Positions 12,616 to 25,647 of a DNA stretch of 64,000 nt are shown here, piece after piece (positions within the stretch are counted from its first letter, which is position 1; every line of letters begins with the position of its first letter). Where the stretch lies: NCBI GenBank assembly GCA_014549065.1, contig JACDOX010000004.1:6090034-6154033 (forward strand). Direction: 5' to 3'. Source of the DNA: Cardinalis cardinalis. Its lineage: Eukaryota > Chordata > Aves > Passeriformes > Cardinalidae. Made by a program: the position numbers and the translations under genes. A model generated the notes under the pieces. The model was not told where the DNA came from. It saw only the letters and a list, made by a program, of their open reading frames with translations, and made no database searches.

Positions 12616-15000
12616 ATGAATAGCCAGAGAAGTCTCTCAACATTAATATTACAAATGAACTTTTAACCAGTGGACAGCCATTCTAATCAAAGCTGAAGTA
12701 TCAAGGAAAACAAATTGAGATGGTCAGTTTGGAGGCAGGTTTTTCTAATAAATACAAGGAGTTGGTTATATGCATCATTAAATATTTCAGCTAAGGGAAA
12801 CTTTGAAAATGCATTGTTGTCAACCATAATTAATACCAATTTGGACAGGAATATTTCAAACATTACTCTAGTAGGTCTTGGTTGCTGAAGTCAACAGAAA
12901 TTTCTTTGGGCAGTTCAAGATAATACAATTTTATTATAAATTTATTTTTATTTATATTGTCAAGAATTTCCCAATTAATTAGTAAAAATATATGGAGCAC
13001 GTTCTTTCTGAAAACTTCATATTTTAAGGTTTTCTAATGTGTGTTGAAAACACAACCTATAGCTTTGGCTTCTAACTTATAGAAAAAGTAGGCAAGGCTC
13101 ACTGAATAAGATAAGTGCAGGCTTTTGTACATGATTCAAATTAAGTTTAAAGCTAGTTGAACATATTAATATTATTCATCTTAGCCAAATAAAAATGTAG
13201 AAATTGTCACACTAGTCCATTCAGAATTATATTTTATCTGTACAGGTATGAAAACTGTACATTCATTTTGATGGTGAATAAAAATGAAAGATTTGGATAT
13301 TTTTGTAATCACAATTTAATTATCACCAGAGCTGTCCATAACTTGTTCTGTGCAGCTAGGACTAGGCAAAATTCTTGGGTGAAAGCTTAAAAGCTCTGTC
13401 TCTAAGTTTACCAGAATTATTATCTATCTACACATGAGTGCACACAGATATTCAAGCACACATTCACAAAGAGATGTAGAGAAGCCTGTCAAAAGGTCTT
13501 ATCTTTGTTTCTTTTCTCAGAAACTAGAGATAGGTTAAGAATAAAATAATTTAAGCAAGCCTTTGCCTTTGTGCAATATCTGAATCAAAATTTCACAGAA
13601 ACCTTCCTGTGTATAAAGATGTAATTTTATGGAATCCAACAAAAAAAACACCACTGAGAGATGTAATCTGCATCTTACTTGCCTTTTTGTGCCCATTCTT
13701 TGCTCTCATGTTTGGTGATGGCGCTGTTTTCCACCTCTTCACTTCCATGCTTTTGCAGACGGTTAACAGAACTAATGACTAACTCCATTCCCACAAGGGA
13801 CCTAAGAAATAACCTCAAAATTATACAATGTGTGCTTTAAAGTAATGAAATAGTCCCTCTGTCACCCTCAAAAATAGCAGGGACTAGTTTCACCACTTCC
13901 TTGCCTCCAGACTGTTCTCAGATGCCTTTTATAGTGAGGTATTCCCTTGGAAATAAACAATGCACAAGTTCTGAATTTTTTTTTTTATTAATTACCAGCT
14001 GGAATGGAGTTGGTGAGGTGAATGTAACCAGGATTTAAAAATATCAAGTGCCATTAGGTGATGTTAAATGTTATGAAATCTCAAGGTCAACTTAATTTCC
14101 TGCATCTCCTTATCTCTTTGACACATAGTACTGTATCTCAGTAGCTGCCACCAACAGCTACCATCAGTGTGCTTGGCTAATTGGTAATCAGTCATGTCAC
14201 TTGGTGTGATCTCATCCAGTCTGACTACTGAACCTGAGTGCAACAAGAAAAAAGGAAATTGAAAACTCTTAGCAGCTATGCATTTAGCCCACGTATTTTC
14301 AGCAGCATTAGATGCCTGCAGTTCAGGCTTTCATTATACTATGTTAATAGGCATGTTTGGATTTGATGGTTTGGGAGTTATTCATATAAGAATAGTCTGT
14401 AGGACTAAAACCCGTGGCATTTAGCTACCAACCAAATAACCCCATCAAATGCTGAAAGATAAGATTTCTTAGCAGTTCAACACCATTAAGATAGGGAAAA
14501 AACCATTTAAATAAAACTCCTACTCATATATCCTTTCTCATCATTAACCATTTCAGCATGGAGTGTAGCCATCATAGCTGAATGAAACCAGAGAGAATCT
14601 CATTGCTGGGATGTGATCCAGCAAACTGCTTAAGTACAGCTAGAATGTAAGGACAATAATATCCCATCAAAGTTACTATATGATGACCCACATGATTAAC
14701 ATTGCACAGAATTGTAGGTAGATTATTTTCTGGATTAGGGTCTAAGGAATGAGGCATTTAAGATCATCCTTTCATGTGCTAAAAAACATTTACAAATCTT
14801 TTTAAGAGACGACATATAAAGAAAAATTACTATCTCGCCTTTGACTGCTATACTCAGGACAACTTCATATGTGAAAATCCTGCACATTAAGTGATCACTT
14901 TATTCCCCAACTAAGCAGTTGTCTGAAATGGCAAGCCACAAGTGCCAATCTCTGCTACTAATAAACAAAAGTAAATCATGGCAGAAAACTCGTTTATGTT
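12616..15000. other. AT-rich non-coding stretch
   Basis: No gene-like open frame, no splice-bounded segment and no recognisable repeat. A 12-bp palindrome, AAGTGATCACTT, lies near 14889. Confidence 0.6.
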
Positions 15001-15010
15001 CAGTAATCTC

Positions 15011-15345
15011 CAGAGGATTAGCATTTCAAGGGATCAGATTTCCTAAACTCCTCTTTCCTGATAACAGCCTCTGCTGTGAGGTGACACACCAATAGACATA
15101 AATTATCTAGAGNTGCAGATAAGCAGAGGCCATTTGGGGGTTGGAAGTGCAGTATAAATAGATGCAAAACAGTAGGGGAACTGGTGCTCATCACAAACCT
15201 CAGAAGGATTAGCAGTTCAAGCTCTGATTTCCTTGCTGTTTTTAGCTGTGATTTATCATCAGACAGTGCCTGAGTGTCTGTTTTATCTGTGATAATTCAA
15301 TGGTTTAATGGCAGTCCCTTTATCTGGGGGTCATAATTAAGCTTG
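15011..15345. promoter_or_regulatory. candidate regulatory element: GATA cluster with TATA-like box
   Basis: Seven WGATAR motifs (both strands) lie within 267 bp: 15059, 15103, 15117, 15253, 15283, 15290 and 15320. At the window's composition about one is expected in that length. A TATAAATA box sits at 15153-15160 with an octamer-like ATGCAAAA just after it. Two GGATTAGCA words of OTX/PITX type (15015-15023 and 15206-15214) flank the cluster, and TAATTA occurs at its right edge. Enhancers bound by GATA factors show this kind of density, but composition bias and chance cannot be excluded from one sequence. No adjacent transcription unit was identified. Confidence 0.35.
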
Positions 15346-16920
15346 TTTGATCAGTTTCCTAGCAAGCNCCTCCTCTGTATTTTTAGCTATGCCTATTTTT
15401 TCTCTGTGTGTAGCAGCATTTTTGCTAATTAGTATTAACAATATTATTGTTAAAAATTACTGGTAATGATAACAATCTCTTAAAAGGTTAGCATTTATCT
15501 GGAAGAGAAATGCAAGCCAAAAAGGATGCAAGACTTAGAATCTAAATACACTTATAGGAGAATATAACTGTAGTGTCTCATCATCTCTTTGGTTTGTCAG
15601 ATTCAAATCTAACTCAAGTACATAACTGAATAAAATAATTAAAAATTGAATCATATTTCTCTGGTGCAAAATTAACATCAATTTGAAAATAAAGACGACT
15701 CCAATCTTACAGTGCATTTATTGTCCCTTTCTATCTTCCTACTAATAAGCTGTTTCTTCCTCTCTCATGAGAGTTTTTCCAACAAAAGATGAATTTTAAA
15801 ACCTTATTATGGCTGTTTTAAAACACAGGTGCCATCAAAATGACATTTTAGCTATTAAAATCACTAATAAAAGAAGCAACTAATTATTTTTAAATGTACT
15901 GAATAATGGATATTTGAAAGGAAATATTTCTAAGATTTTATTTTTTAAGACAACGCAGTGACAGGCAAACAAATGTGTTAAATGTGGTGATTTGGGTTGT
16001 TTGGGGTTTTTTTAAGAGAGATTAAATGAAAAAGAAATGGATTCAGATTGGCCACACTATTTCTTAATTATTGATGTAATTTCCTTAATTAAATACCTTA
16101 GAGACCACAGGGAGATGTGACTAGGTTACGTAGTGATACTTAAGGAAGCAGAATGACTGCCTTTAGAAAGACATCTAAGGAACCTGAACACATGTATATA
16201 GAGGCAAGAGTTATGGTAGTAATATGNGCATAAATCTATGCATATGTGAATTTGCACATCTATGTATGTGGTTTTGTATTATGTATTTGAAGTTATGTAT
16301 ATTTTAGTCATATGCATAAATGTATGTATTCAAAATTGATTAAAATTTGTCTTTAAAATACATCTTATTTAACTTTTGAAAAAAAAATTAGTAGTGGGAT
16401 AGAGAATATATATATGTCTAACCTATATTAATTATTTAGATAGTATAATTAATGCAGAGAGACAAGGTTCATTAGAATGTGAGTCATTTCTTTTACCTGA
16501 TTTGCTTGTTTTAGAATTATATTCGTTGCTTTTCTTTCTCCTGGCTACAGATAAACTCCAGGTGACATGGCTAAGCTGGCAGCTGGTTTAGGGTTAGATG
16601 AGACTATACCCACATGAACAAAAAGAGTAAATTTCATAATGAGAATTTCCAATACTTTCTTATGATGTTACCTCCCTGTTTGCAAATGGAAGAACTGCCA
16701 CGGAAGAATTGTATATGTGTTTATATAGATGGTTTTTTCTGCCTCGTGCAGAAAAAGGCTCACCTGAGAATACTGAATAAACCAACCTTTTCATCTGGAT
16801 ATCATCAAATAACCTATAGTAGTATTGATTAAATAGGCAAGGACTTGCAGCCATCCCCAAAGAAAAACAAAATGGAAAAACAACACATCTGTTAGTTCTC
16901 CTCTACTAATAATGCAATTT
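15346..16920. other. AT-rich non-coding stretch
   Basis: No gene is visible. TATG/TGTA-rich low-complexity sequence occurs at about 16190-16330, and there are several TTAATTA words. Confidence 0.6.
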
Positions 16921-16945
16921 TACTGACTTTTGCTGAGTTTTGCAG

Positions 16946-17119
16946 GTGGATCAGAAATGGCCTGTGTTCAGCTGTTTGGGTTTGGCAAGCAGGAATTTGA
17001 TTTTAAGCTTGTTATCTGGCCAAGAGTATGGCAGAGGAATTTACTTGGAGTATTACAGACTACAGTCTCAAAGGAGCTTTTTCCACACAGAACTCTTAGT
17101 CCAGTTCTTGATGAAATCG
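16946..17119 (+). other. exon-like open segment, product not recognised
   Basis: A 174-bp segment (58 codons, phase-neutral) is preceded by a plausible splice acceptor: branch-like TACTGAC at 16921-16927, a T-rich stretch, and AG at 16944-16945. It is followed by a GTGAGA donor-like site at 17120. Two plus-strand frames are open across it (one covers 16930-17250, 106 codons; the other 16940-17218), and so is one minus frame (17171-16968). The translations match no family I know. Several frames open at once fits a locally GC-richer, stop-poor sequence as well as a real exon, so it could be a lncRNA exon, a lost exon or chance. Confidence 0.15.
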
Positions 17120-17250
17120 GTGAGAAACTTTTCACTGCCTGCAGTGGGATCAGAGAGAAGGTGCCAGCCACATTGCAGCTGCAGCTGGCAGTTGCCTGGG
17201 AAGCTGGAATTTTACTGAGCTATGAAACAAGCAAAATGTGTGAAAGATAG

Positions 17251-20200
17251 AAATGACAAGGTGTAAAGGGGANTGCAATATAACACACCAAAATCCTTAA
17301 CTGGTATCTGCAGCTAAGGCCAGTGACACTTGGGTGCTGAGGTGGCTCTGGGAGGCCTCGATGAGATAAACCCACACAGTGACCGAGACACGTGCTTTAC
17401 ACATCCAGCTTCACAGATAACTTTCCAAAACTAACAAGACAGAAACATTCCTGGATGAATACTGCTTTTGTTGTTGCCAGTATGTGACAAGTTCAGATTT
17501 TTTTCCACCACTAGAACAAATTGTTAAGAATATATGAAATAGGAGTCTTTGCCCAGCTCANAGTGAGAGCAGAGACAGCTTCGTGCAGTCACCACTGTGT
17601 TGTGTTGTTAGTTGCTCACCAGCTAGTGCCAGACATAATATAGTCAAATAAATCTCCAAGAACANAAACATCATGAACCATTTGAAGTGCTGAAACCTTT
17701 GTTTTAAGTTCACCAAAGGTTTCAGTTGATCTTACTGTTGTCAGGATAGAAAACAATAAATATCCTAAATATATCTCGTTTCCTTAACTTTGGCCATTAC
17801 TTGCCATTACTTGCAGAAATTATGCTCATTCTGAAAAAGAAATCCTTGATATTACAAAACAACTGCTCATGTGTCTGGAAACTGAAATAAGTTTTCAGTT
17901 TATAACATAACATTAGTTTCTGACTCTGTATTCATGATTAGGATTAGAAATGGATTAAATTTGTTTGCTTTATTTTGCGAAGTTTTGCATGAAAATTATC
18001 CTGGTCTGGTAATGTATTCAGTCCCACCATTCCTCCTGCGTTTGTAGCTTTAATAATGTGATTTTATTTGTTATATGTATATATAAAAATAAACATATTT
18101 GTATACATATACATAGATACTGGTATATAAAACCATAAATTCTCACTTCTTCTTTGATGTACAAACAATTTTCAAGAATCTATTTTCACCCACAAACAGG
18201 CATGTTATTACTGGAAAACAGTCCCAAATGTGATTTGAATACTTCCATCACAAAGCCAAATTTTGTTTCCACTAGAATATAAATGTAGTTTTCAGTAGAT
18301 TAGATCCAATTATATCTCTATAACAAACAATCTCCATGATATTTAAGACATTTTTTATTGCATTATGAAAATTTTGCATAACATGGTCTTCTCATCCAAG
18401 CCTCAAATTCTGTTTTCAGGTCTTCCACTGATTTACTATTTTATAATAGAGAAGCCCTTTAATCTCTCTGAACTTCAGTATACTTATTTGAAGTTGATGA
18501 GGAGACAAGTGTGATCTAATTGATGTTTATAAAGCTCTTTGAGACCTGGTAATGAAAATAAGACAGAAGTGATAAATATTCTTAAAGGCTTTTTTTTCTC
18601 CTGTTTTTGCCAAAAAATCAATGTGCTATTGCTAAATTTAGTATCATCTATTTTATTCATACTCTTTTCATAGTCAGAATTCTTAAAAATGGAATATCAT
18701 TATGTATTTTCTTACTCAAATCACCATTTTTCTCCCAAAACTATAAAATATTGTGGGCATGATGCAGTTCTGAACAGACTAATTTTTCATTTAATATTTC
18801 CTTTAATTTCATTATGCTCTTATTAAATCCCAAAATCTGCAATTCCTTGCTCAATGGCAGACTGCTGTATACATATGGGAACCCAGCAGTATATGGCTTA
18901 AAGTGTTCAGCAGAGAAATGTGTTCAAAATTTGGATGTTAGGGGACAATGCAATAAGAATTAGCCTGATAATAATATAAACCAGCATCTTGTGATCTGTA
19001 TTCACAAGAATAAATATTTATATTTTTAAAACTAATATACGTAACAACCTCTCTATGGAAAACAAATTTTTTCGTTTCCTTGAAACAAAAGTAATAATCA
19101 GGTTTCAATGTGCAAATATATTTATTTACAAAGAATAATTATTCAATGTAACAAATTGTTTGGTAGTGAACTAGAAATATCAGTTTGAGCTTCCTTTGGA
19201 TTTTTTTGTCTTCAGAAAAGCAGGACAGGTGTTGACATATTTTCAGTTGTGGTTTTTTTCATTCCGGAGTGACAGGAAGTATTGGGTCTATTCCAGGCCT
19301 ATTTTGAATTCCGGAATACAGTTTCTCCTGGGATAGCCTAATTGCATGGTTGCAGAACACCACAGCCATTGGAGCTAGTGCCAATACTGTAACTTAAGGA
19401 CTCACAAATCAATGAGATCAAGACCTGGTCTCTTCTTCTTATCTATGGTCTGTAAAAGCTGCTTCCTTGGGGAAAAATATGTAAAGTTCTGTAATCATNC
19501 TTCAGACCCAGTGGGGTTCCTAACAAGGCGAGGGGGTGGACAAATGAACTCATTTTATGAGCAGAGCTGTTTCTTGGACTTCAAGCAGTAACTTGCTGTT
19601 AAGGAACACGGCACAAAAAGTAGTGGCATCCACATTTCTATTGCTATTTCCTTGCATTTTCTATTGCGCTGATGAGGGAAGCAGTATCACTGTCAGGGAT
19701 TGAGGGAGATGACAATTTGGAGAGGGTTATTAATTACCAGTTACTATTCATGGGGTTTCTGTTTAAATGTGCAGGAATATGAGATTTGGATGTGAAATCA
19801 AGCTCACATCTCCCAGGCAGCTGCACTGCACTAGAAATACATAATTTAGAGCACTTCTAACTTCAAGCTCTTTCATGTCATTTTAATGGCTCATTGACAA
19901 AATGATGTGGAGGGAAACACAAAAAAATTAACTTCTCTCAGATAAGAATCAGAAAGAGAGATCATTCCTCTATTGATAACGTTGTTCAGGGATGCTGTTT
20001 TGGTAAAAAAAAAAAAAAAAAAAGAAGATGGAAATTACACGTTGTAGGTATTAAGTGAAAAAACAAGACACTATAGTTGCCTTGGTAGGTGTCAGCTGTA
20101 TCGTGTAGCACATAAACCCATGCTGACCTTTAGTTCTAGAGCAGACTGGAAAAAGTCAACAGCAATTCCTCACCTGCCTACAAATCTGAATCTACCACTG

Positions 20201-21760
20201 GCAAAGAGAATCCCTCTATGATTTCTGTGACAACTGAAATAATTTTCATGTCTTCCCCACTGCAATTTCAATAGGTAGGAAATAGTTTTCATATTGCAAA
20301 TCTTCACATTTTGCTTGGAATAGGTCCTGCCAGGGAGAGCATGTGAGGTGTTACAGTTTACATTTTTGAAAAGAAGCCAGATCCTCAGGGAGAAGTGATG
20401 AAACTTTACTCTCATCAAGACTCTTCCCCAAACACAGGAGAACTGATGTGCTGCTTTGAAGAACCGTGGTTAAAAGTTAAAAGCAGACCACCACAAAGGG
20501 TCAAAAAACCAATGTGCAGAGGCCAAACACTTGCTGTTACTGAAAGTAGTTATGGCTTTATCAAGGCCTAAGGTATCAGTAGAGTTGACATAAAAACAAA
20601 AGGTTTCTCATGTTGTGAAAAGATTATAAAGATTACACTTTACTGTGAAGCCTCCTGTGTAGTACCGTAAAATAAACCAAATAACTCCCCTATAATTCAG
20701 CTTTAGTTATCTCATTGACCCTTTTCCTTTTGGTTGTTTGTCTGGTGTTTTCTAATTTGACAAATATCTCAAGCTCAATACTATTATTTAATTAGTGATA
20801 ACAACTTCAGAATCCCCAGGTAGACCTGTTCTTTACCTCCTTTGAATAACTACTGTTTTTTGCAAGCAGATAAGTCAGCTAGTGACATAGCACATTCATT
20901 TAAGCGTAAATTTACCCTTTTCCATGGCCAAAATAAATCACAAGGAACATCACAATTAATATCCATATGCAGCTTAATTTGCATTCATTGTCTGAAAAAC
21001 ATAATTACCTCGGTGCAAAAGGAGGTTGTGATAATATTTTTTCCCAAAAACTGAAGGTCTCAGAAACTAAATNCCTATTGGTTGTCCGTACTGGTTCATT
21101 GCTTTCTCTACATTTATGNAAGATTGGAGAGTTGTTTTCAGATTCCTAATACAATGGAAAAAAGTGAAGTCTGGTGATTATAACTGGTGATGATTTGTAC
21201 ATTGGTGTGAAGACTAAATGCTGAAATCTACAAGCTTCATTTTCTTTTCCAAATGAAACAAGTACTTAATTCCTATGGAATAAGGACAAAACTTCATTTT
21301 ATTGACAGCATTTTCCTCTGCTCTCCAGGAAAGGAATGATTCATGCTAAATTATGTGGTTGGCTGTGAAATTCTCTGCAATTCTTTCTCAGGCCATGCAC
21401 TTCAGTGACAATTTTATCCACATAGAGACTATAGTAACAAATATAGGAGAACAAACCCTCTGGTCAGTTTTAAATTTAGTATTGGTGCATATGCTGCTGT
21501 TAAAATGTAGAAACACTTTTACACTCTTTCTTCCCTTTCTGTGTTTGTATTACTAGTATTTGATAGCACAACCAAAAATAGAATAAACTTGGTCTGTACC
21601 AAAATGTTCTACAATTTGAACAGCTTCTGAAGAGGTTAAAGGAGAATGTGTTTTTGGTCTACTGAGTACTGGTTGGTGAAAATTCTCCTCCATGTTCTAT
21701 TGCAATTAATTAGGGATTTTTAATTTAATTTGACAAGGGTCATTCTTCCTCTTGTTGAGA
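17251..21760. other. AT-rich non-coding stretch
   Basis: No gene is visible. Contents noted are a perfect 11-bp tandem duplication (17793-17814), AT-rich TATACATA-type sequence (18064-18130), and a run of 19 A (20005-20023) with nothing upstream resembling a retroposed gene or SINE. Minus-strand frames near 20.2-20.4 kb are unremarkable. Confidence 0.6.
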
Positions 21761-21834
21761 AGGGAAGGGAAGGGAAGGGAAGGGAAGGGAAGGGAAGGGA
21801 AGGGAAGGGAAGGGAAGGGAAGGGAAGGGAAGGG
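21761..21834 (+). repeat. (AGGGA)n pentanucleotide microsatellite, G-quadruplex-capable
   Basis: Fourteen perfect AGGGA units plus a final AGGG give fifteen GGG tracts separated by AA. Four GGG tracts with 2-nt loops satisfy the usual G-quadruplex pattern, so the plus strand can form several in tandem. A pure array of this length is expected to be length-polymorphic. Confidence 0.95.
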
Positions 21835-24800
21835 TAATACTTCGATCATTTAAAATATCACAGCAGAATGAAATACCATCAAAATAAAGAGACAGAGATG
21901 TCTTGTAGAATGGCCTAATTTTCGTAATTACATGATTAGATTCATTCAGTGCCACTGATCTCTTCAGATACATGTGTAGGTCTATTGATCACAAATCTGC
22001 CTTACTGTTATACTACCAGATGCACAGTTATTAATCTTGGAAAGAATCCACATCCCCTTTTCAAAAGATCAGAGAAGCTAATTAAGGATGACATGGCATC
22101 TTGTGTGGAGGAACTGTGCTGCCTTTCCTATAAATGGCAAAAATTGTGCCAGAATGCCAGAACTTATGAAACAAATACCAGGAAAAATAATTGTGTTATA
22201 CATTCTTTGTTTTTCTTTCTTCTCTGCCATTTCAAGCCAATCTCTTTGCCAGATTACACATTCATTGCAACAAGTGCTGCTCTGCAAGCAAATGCATGAC
22301 ACCTGCTAACTTCTCGAACTTCTCATTTACCAACCTTTGTTAAGTGCCCCAGTGGGTTGACACAGCAAAATTCATGCCAAAAGCCTCTCCCTACAAGAGC
22401 ACTAATAGCTCAACAGTGTGAGCCAGGGTTATTAAACCACATCCTGAGCAATGTCTGGGCTATTTGGAAATATTAATAAATAATGAGGAAAATACAGGAA
22501 ATCTGTGCTCAGAAGAGATTAGTATTCAGATTGTTGGAGTTCAATTACTGCCAGGAGTATATGATGCACAAAACATAGTATTCATGTATTCATTTTGCAA
22601 GATAAAATCTTAGATCTGTTAGCAGACTTGCCTTTGTGAACAATAATGAACCTAATCAAAGATCACATCACTTCTTCTCTGCTTTTGAGATTTGGCCCAG
22701 TCTGTTCAAGCAGGAGGTTTTTTTATCAAACTTAAACCTGTTGAAATTTTTTCATATATGATTCCTATACTTCTTTGGAGATTAATCCGCCAGACATTTA
22801 AATATCAAGACAAGACATTATCATCAAAAGAAATATATTTTTACAGAATTTTTTTTTTACTGAACCAAACCCCCTAAAGAAGAAATGTAGGGTCAACTTG
22901 TGCAATTATTTTGGTCATTCAAATGTTAATAATATTCACATTCATTATCTTTCAGTTTTTCTCTGATAACTAATGCTAACTATAAAATGAAGGTAAGTGA
23001 CTTCTTGGACTTTCAAAAAACCAGGATATTCATTCCATGAACATCCCCTTTCTCTGTAGGATATCTGAAGGATCTTGTTCTGCCTTCTTGACAGGATAAG
23101 GATTTCAAATGATCAAGCATGCATTAAAAGGTCAAAGAGTCATTATATAAATTATTCTTGTGTCACAACTGCTGTAGTCAAATTTTTAGAATGACAAGAA
23201 TGTGCCACATTGCTTTTTCAATGACTAAGCTTATGAAATTTCTGGGACATCCATGATATTTGTATGGTAGAGGTTTTAAGACATCGGAATGTGGGGTTAA
23301 GTACATAAGTAGATGAAGTTTAGCACCTACAGTGTCCTACAGTGTCCTCAATGTTAGTGTCCTCAACTGGGGAGGTAAAAAATATGGTAGGGTGGAAAAG
23401 ATATAAATAACAATATTGGAGATCAGGATTGTAAAACAAGTTCTCAGAAAGAATAGNGGAATTGCAGACATTGAAGGATAAATTAGGGCTTCGCATCTCA
23501 ATTTAACTGAAGATCTGCATTTGCTTAATGAAGGCTGATTATGTTAAATTTAAGTCACAATAACCTAAAATAATGNAAGAGGAGTGAGGGACTGTGGCTA
23601 CATTGGAATATCAGCTTGGATGCATTCAACCCTGTATAGTATGGTAAGTGATTTTTCCCATANAATCCATGTTCCTAATTCATCTGTTTTACTTAGCTCA
23701 AAAGATTATAAATTCTCAGAGCCATTTGTTTTGTTTTGCTGGGAAGTAGAAGGAAAATAGGAAGAAGTAAAGGCTGGGAAGCATGTAAGGCAAGATTGAT
23801 TTTGGAGTCTGTTATGGCAGGTTTATTGATTCTGACTCATGAAGTATGAGGTTATAGATTTGTGTGATGTTACAAAGCCAGCTAAAGCAGCTACATAATG
23901 TCACACGCTACCCAAGAACTGGTCAATTAAATTCTTGCTTTATATCTTTTGGCTTTTTAATGTACATTGTAGACATGATTTAACAGTTGTATCAACCATT
24001 CAATCTCTTTTTAGGTTGCCAATTTTTTAGTAGCAAACACTATTGTGTACTCTAAAAAATTAGGGCATCTGAGCTATATGATTCCCCTAAAAATAAGATC
24101 TTACATCAAAAATAAGAAGAGAGACGTTGGCGGCATTTACATATTTTTAAACATGTCTAGTTAAATGCAAATTATTCTGTACTGAATAAAATTTTTGCTT
24201 TACTAAAAATAAAAAAATAAATGTACTGTTACTTCTTGTGCATATTCGTGCTTTTTTTGTGAGGATAAGTTCAAACAAAACTCAAAAAGACCTTATGCAG
24301 GAAGAAAAAAGTGTCATAGGAGGCATTTAGTCTTCCAGAGGTACTCCAGGTAAGCATCATGATGAGAGATTTCCAGGGAAAAAATCTTTCAGCTTGGCTT
24401 ACCTACTGACTTTGGAGTCAATGGAAAGANCAAGTGTTGTATTTAATTTAGAGTCCCAACGTAAGCTGTTTGTGAAATTTAGGTTTTGAGTCTTTTTCTT
24501 TCCACTGACAGTAGAGCTTGCCAGGTATGCAAATACTTGCCAAGATGATCCAAAATTCTCNTTCTCGGTTTGACCTGGGGTGCAAAAATATCTGTAATGT
24601 TTATATCTGACACCTCTAGAAGGTGGTATGAATACAGGAATTTACTATTTTTTAAGTGTGATGGCTGTGTGGAAAAACGCTTCAGAAAACAAACAAGAAA
24701 ATAAAGAACCTTCAGAATATATTTTTTCTACTGTTTTTGTCTAAAGCAAAGATGAGCACTGTTAGAAGAGTACATGGTTCCACAGACACGTGAAGATGAA

Positions 24801-25236
24801 TCTTTACAAGGCCTTTTAGAAATCTGTATGCATGACTGAGCACCACTGCACTAGTCTCTGCCCTGTTCAGCTTGTTAACATGGATCTAGCTAATGTAGCC
24901 AGAGTAGCAACAGCCCGTACATAACCACTTTTTACAACTGGATAAAAATTATTTATTTCTTTTACTAGTAAATATTTGTCTCTATTTTTGTTTCTAAAAA
25001 TGTATACTGCAGCATTTTTTTCTCCATCCCTATAGAGAACACATGTACACCCACAAACACATACACACTCTTCTGTATACAAAAATCAGTTTAAATACAG
25101 TTTAAATACAGAGAAAACATGAAACTGAGAGAAAGCTTTTACTGTTATCTCTATTTCTGAATTGAACTTAGAGAAATGAGGGTGCTACTGTTACTTAAGT
25201 GATGCTCCATAGCAAATCTGAGCAATTAGAACTATT
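21835..25236. other. AT-rich non-coding stretch
   Basis: No gene is visible; open frames reach 116 codons (21949-22299) but resemble nothing known. A short imperfect repeat based on CTACAGTGTC and AGTGTCCTC lies at 23327-23365. Confidence 0.55.
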
Positions 25237-25647
25237 CTATGCCCATCTGGTGGAGTTGAGATTTTCATTGATCTCTACATTACAGAAACAATCATGAAAA
25301 CTTTCCTGATGGATCAGACTGTTGGTGTCTGAGGACCTGCTTAGAACATACCAAGGTGTTGNATGTCCAGGTTTCTTTACCGCAAAAGACAGATTGCAGA
25401 AAGTGGATGCGGACATGGCCAGAACCTGCACCATGAGCTNGGACAAATTTGTGGATCTCTCAGTCCAGGCACAGTCCAGAAGAGATCGGTTATGGGTTCT
25501 ACATCTGTCCTGTTCATGCCCTACCACAATAAAAATTATATTCGAGGGAAATGAGGTAGCAATCAGTATAATTACATTAAAACCACTGCTTGACATACAG
25601 TCATAAAGAGAAGGTTTGTTTACAAATGCATTCCAGAGGCATTTCAT
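25237..25647 (-). other. unidentified open stretch, both strands
   Basis: A minus-strand frame of 136 codons is the longest in the window, and the plus strand is also open across 25310-25606. The segment is richer in GC than its flanks and contains two N bases. The translations on either strand match no family I recognise. A candidate plus-strand acceptor (AG at 25284-25285) fails because the frames I read behind it hit stops within 50 bp. It may be the remnant of a processed gene or an unclassified repeat, or chance. Confidence 0.15.

Noticed and set aside
20005..20023. Run of 19 A as the tail of a retroposed gene or SINE
   Set aside because: No coding remnant, tRNA-like promoter boxes or target duplication is visible beside it. 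CR1, the main bird retroposon, does not end in poly(A).
21740..21973. Minus-strand frame with repeated FPSLP
   Set aside because: It is the (AGGGA)n microsatellite translated on the opposite strand.
25285..25554. Possible exon between an AG acceptor at 25285 and a GTAGCA donor at 25554
   Set aside because: The frames I read from the acceptor meet stops at 25307 and 25330, so it is not an open exon.
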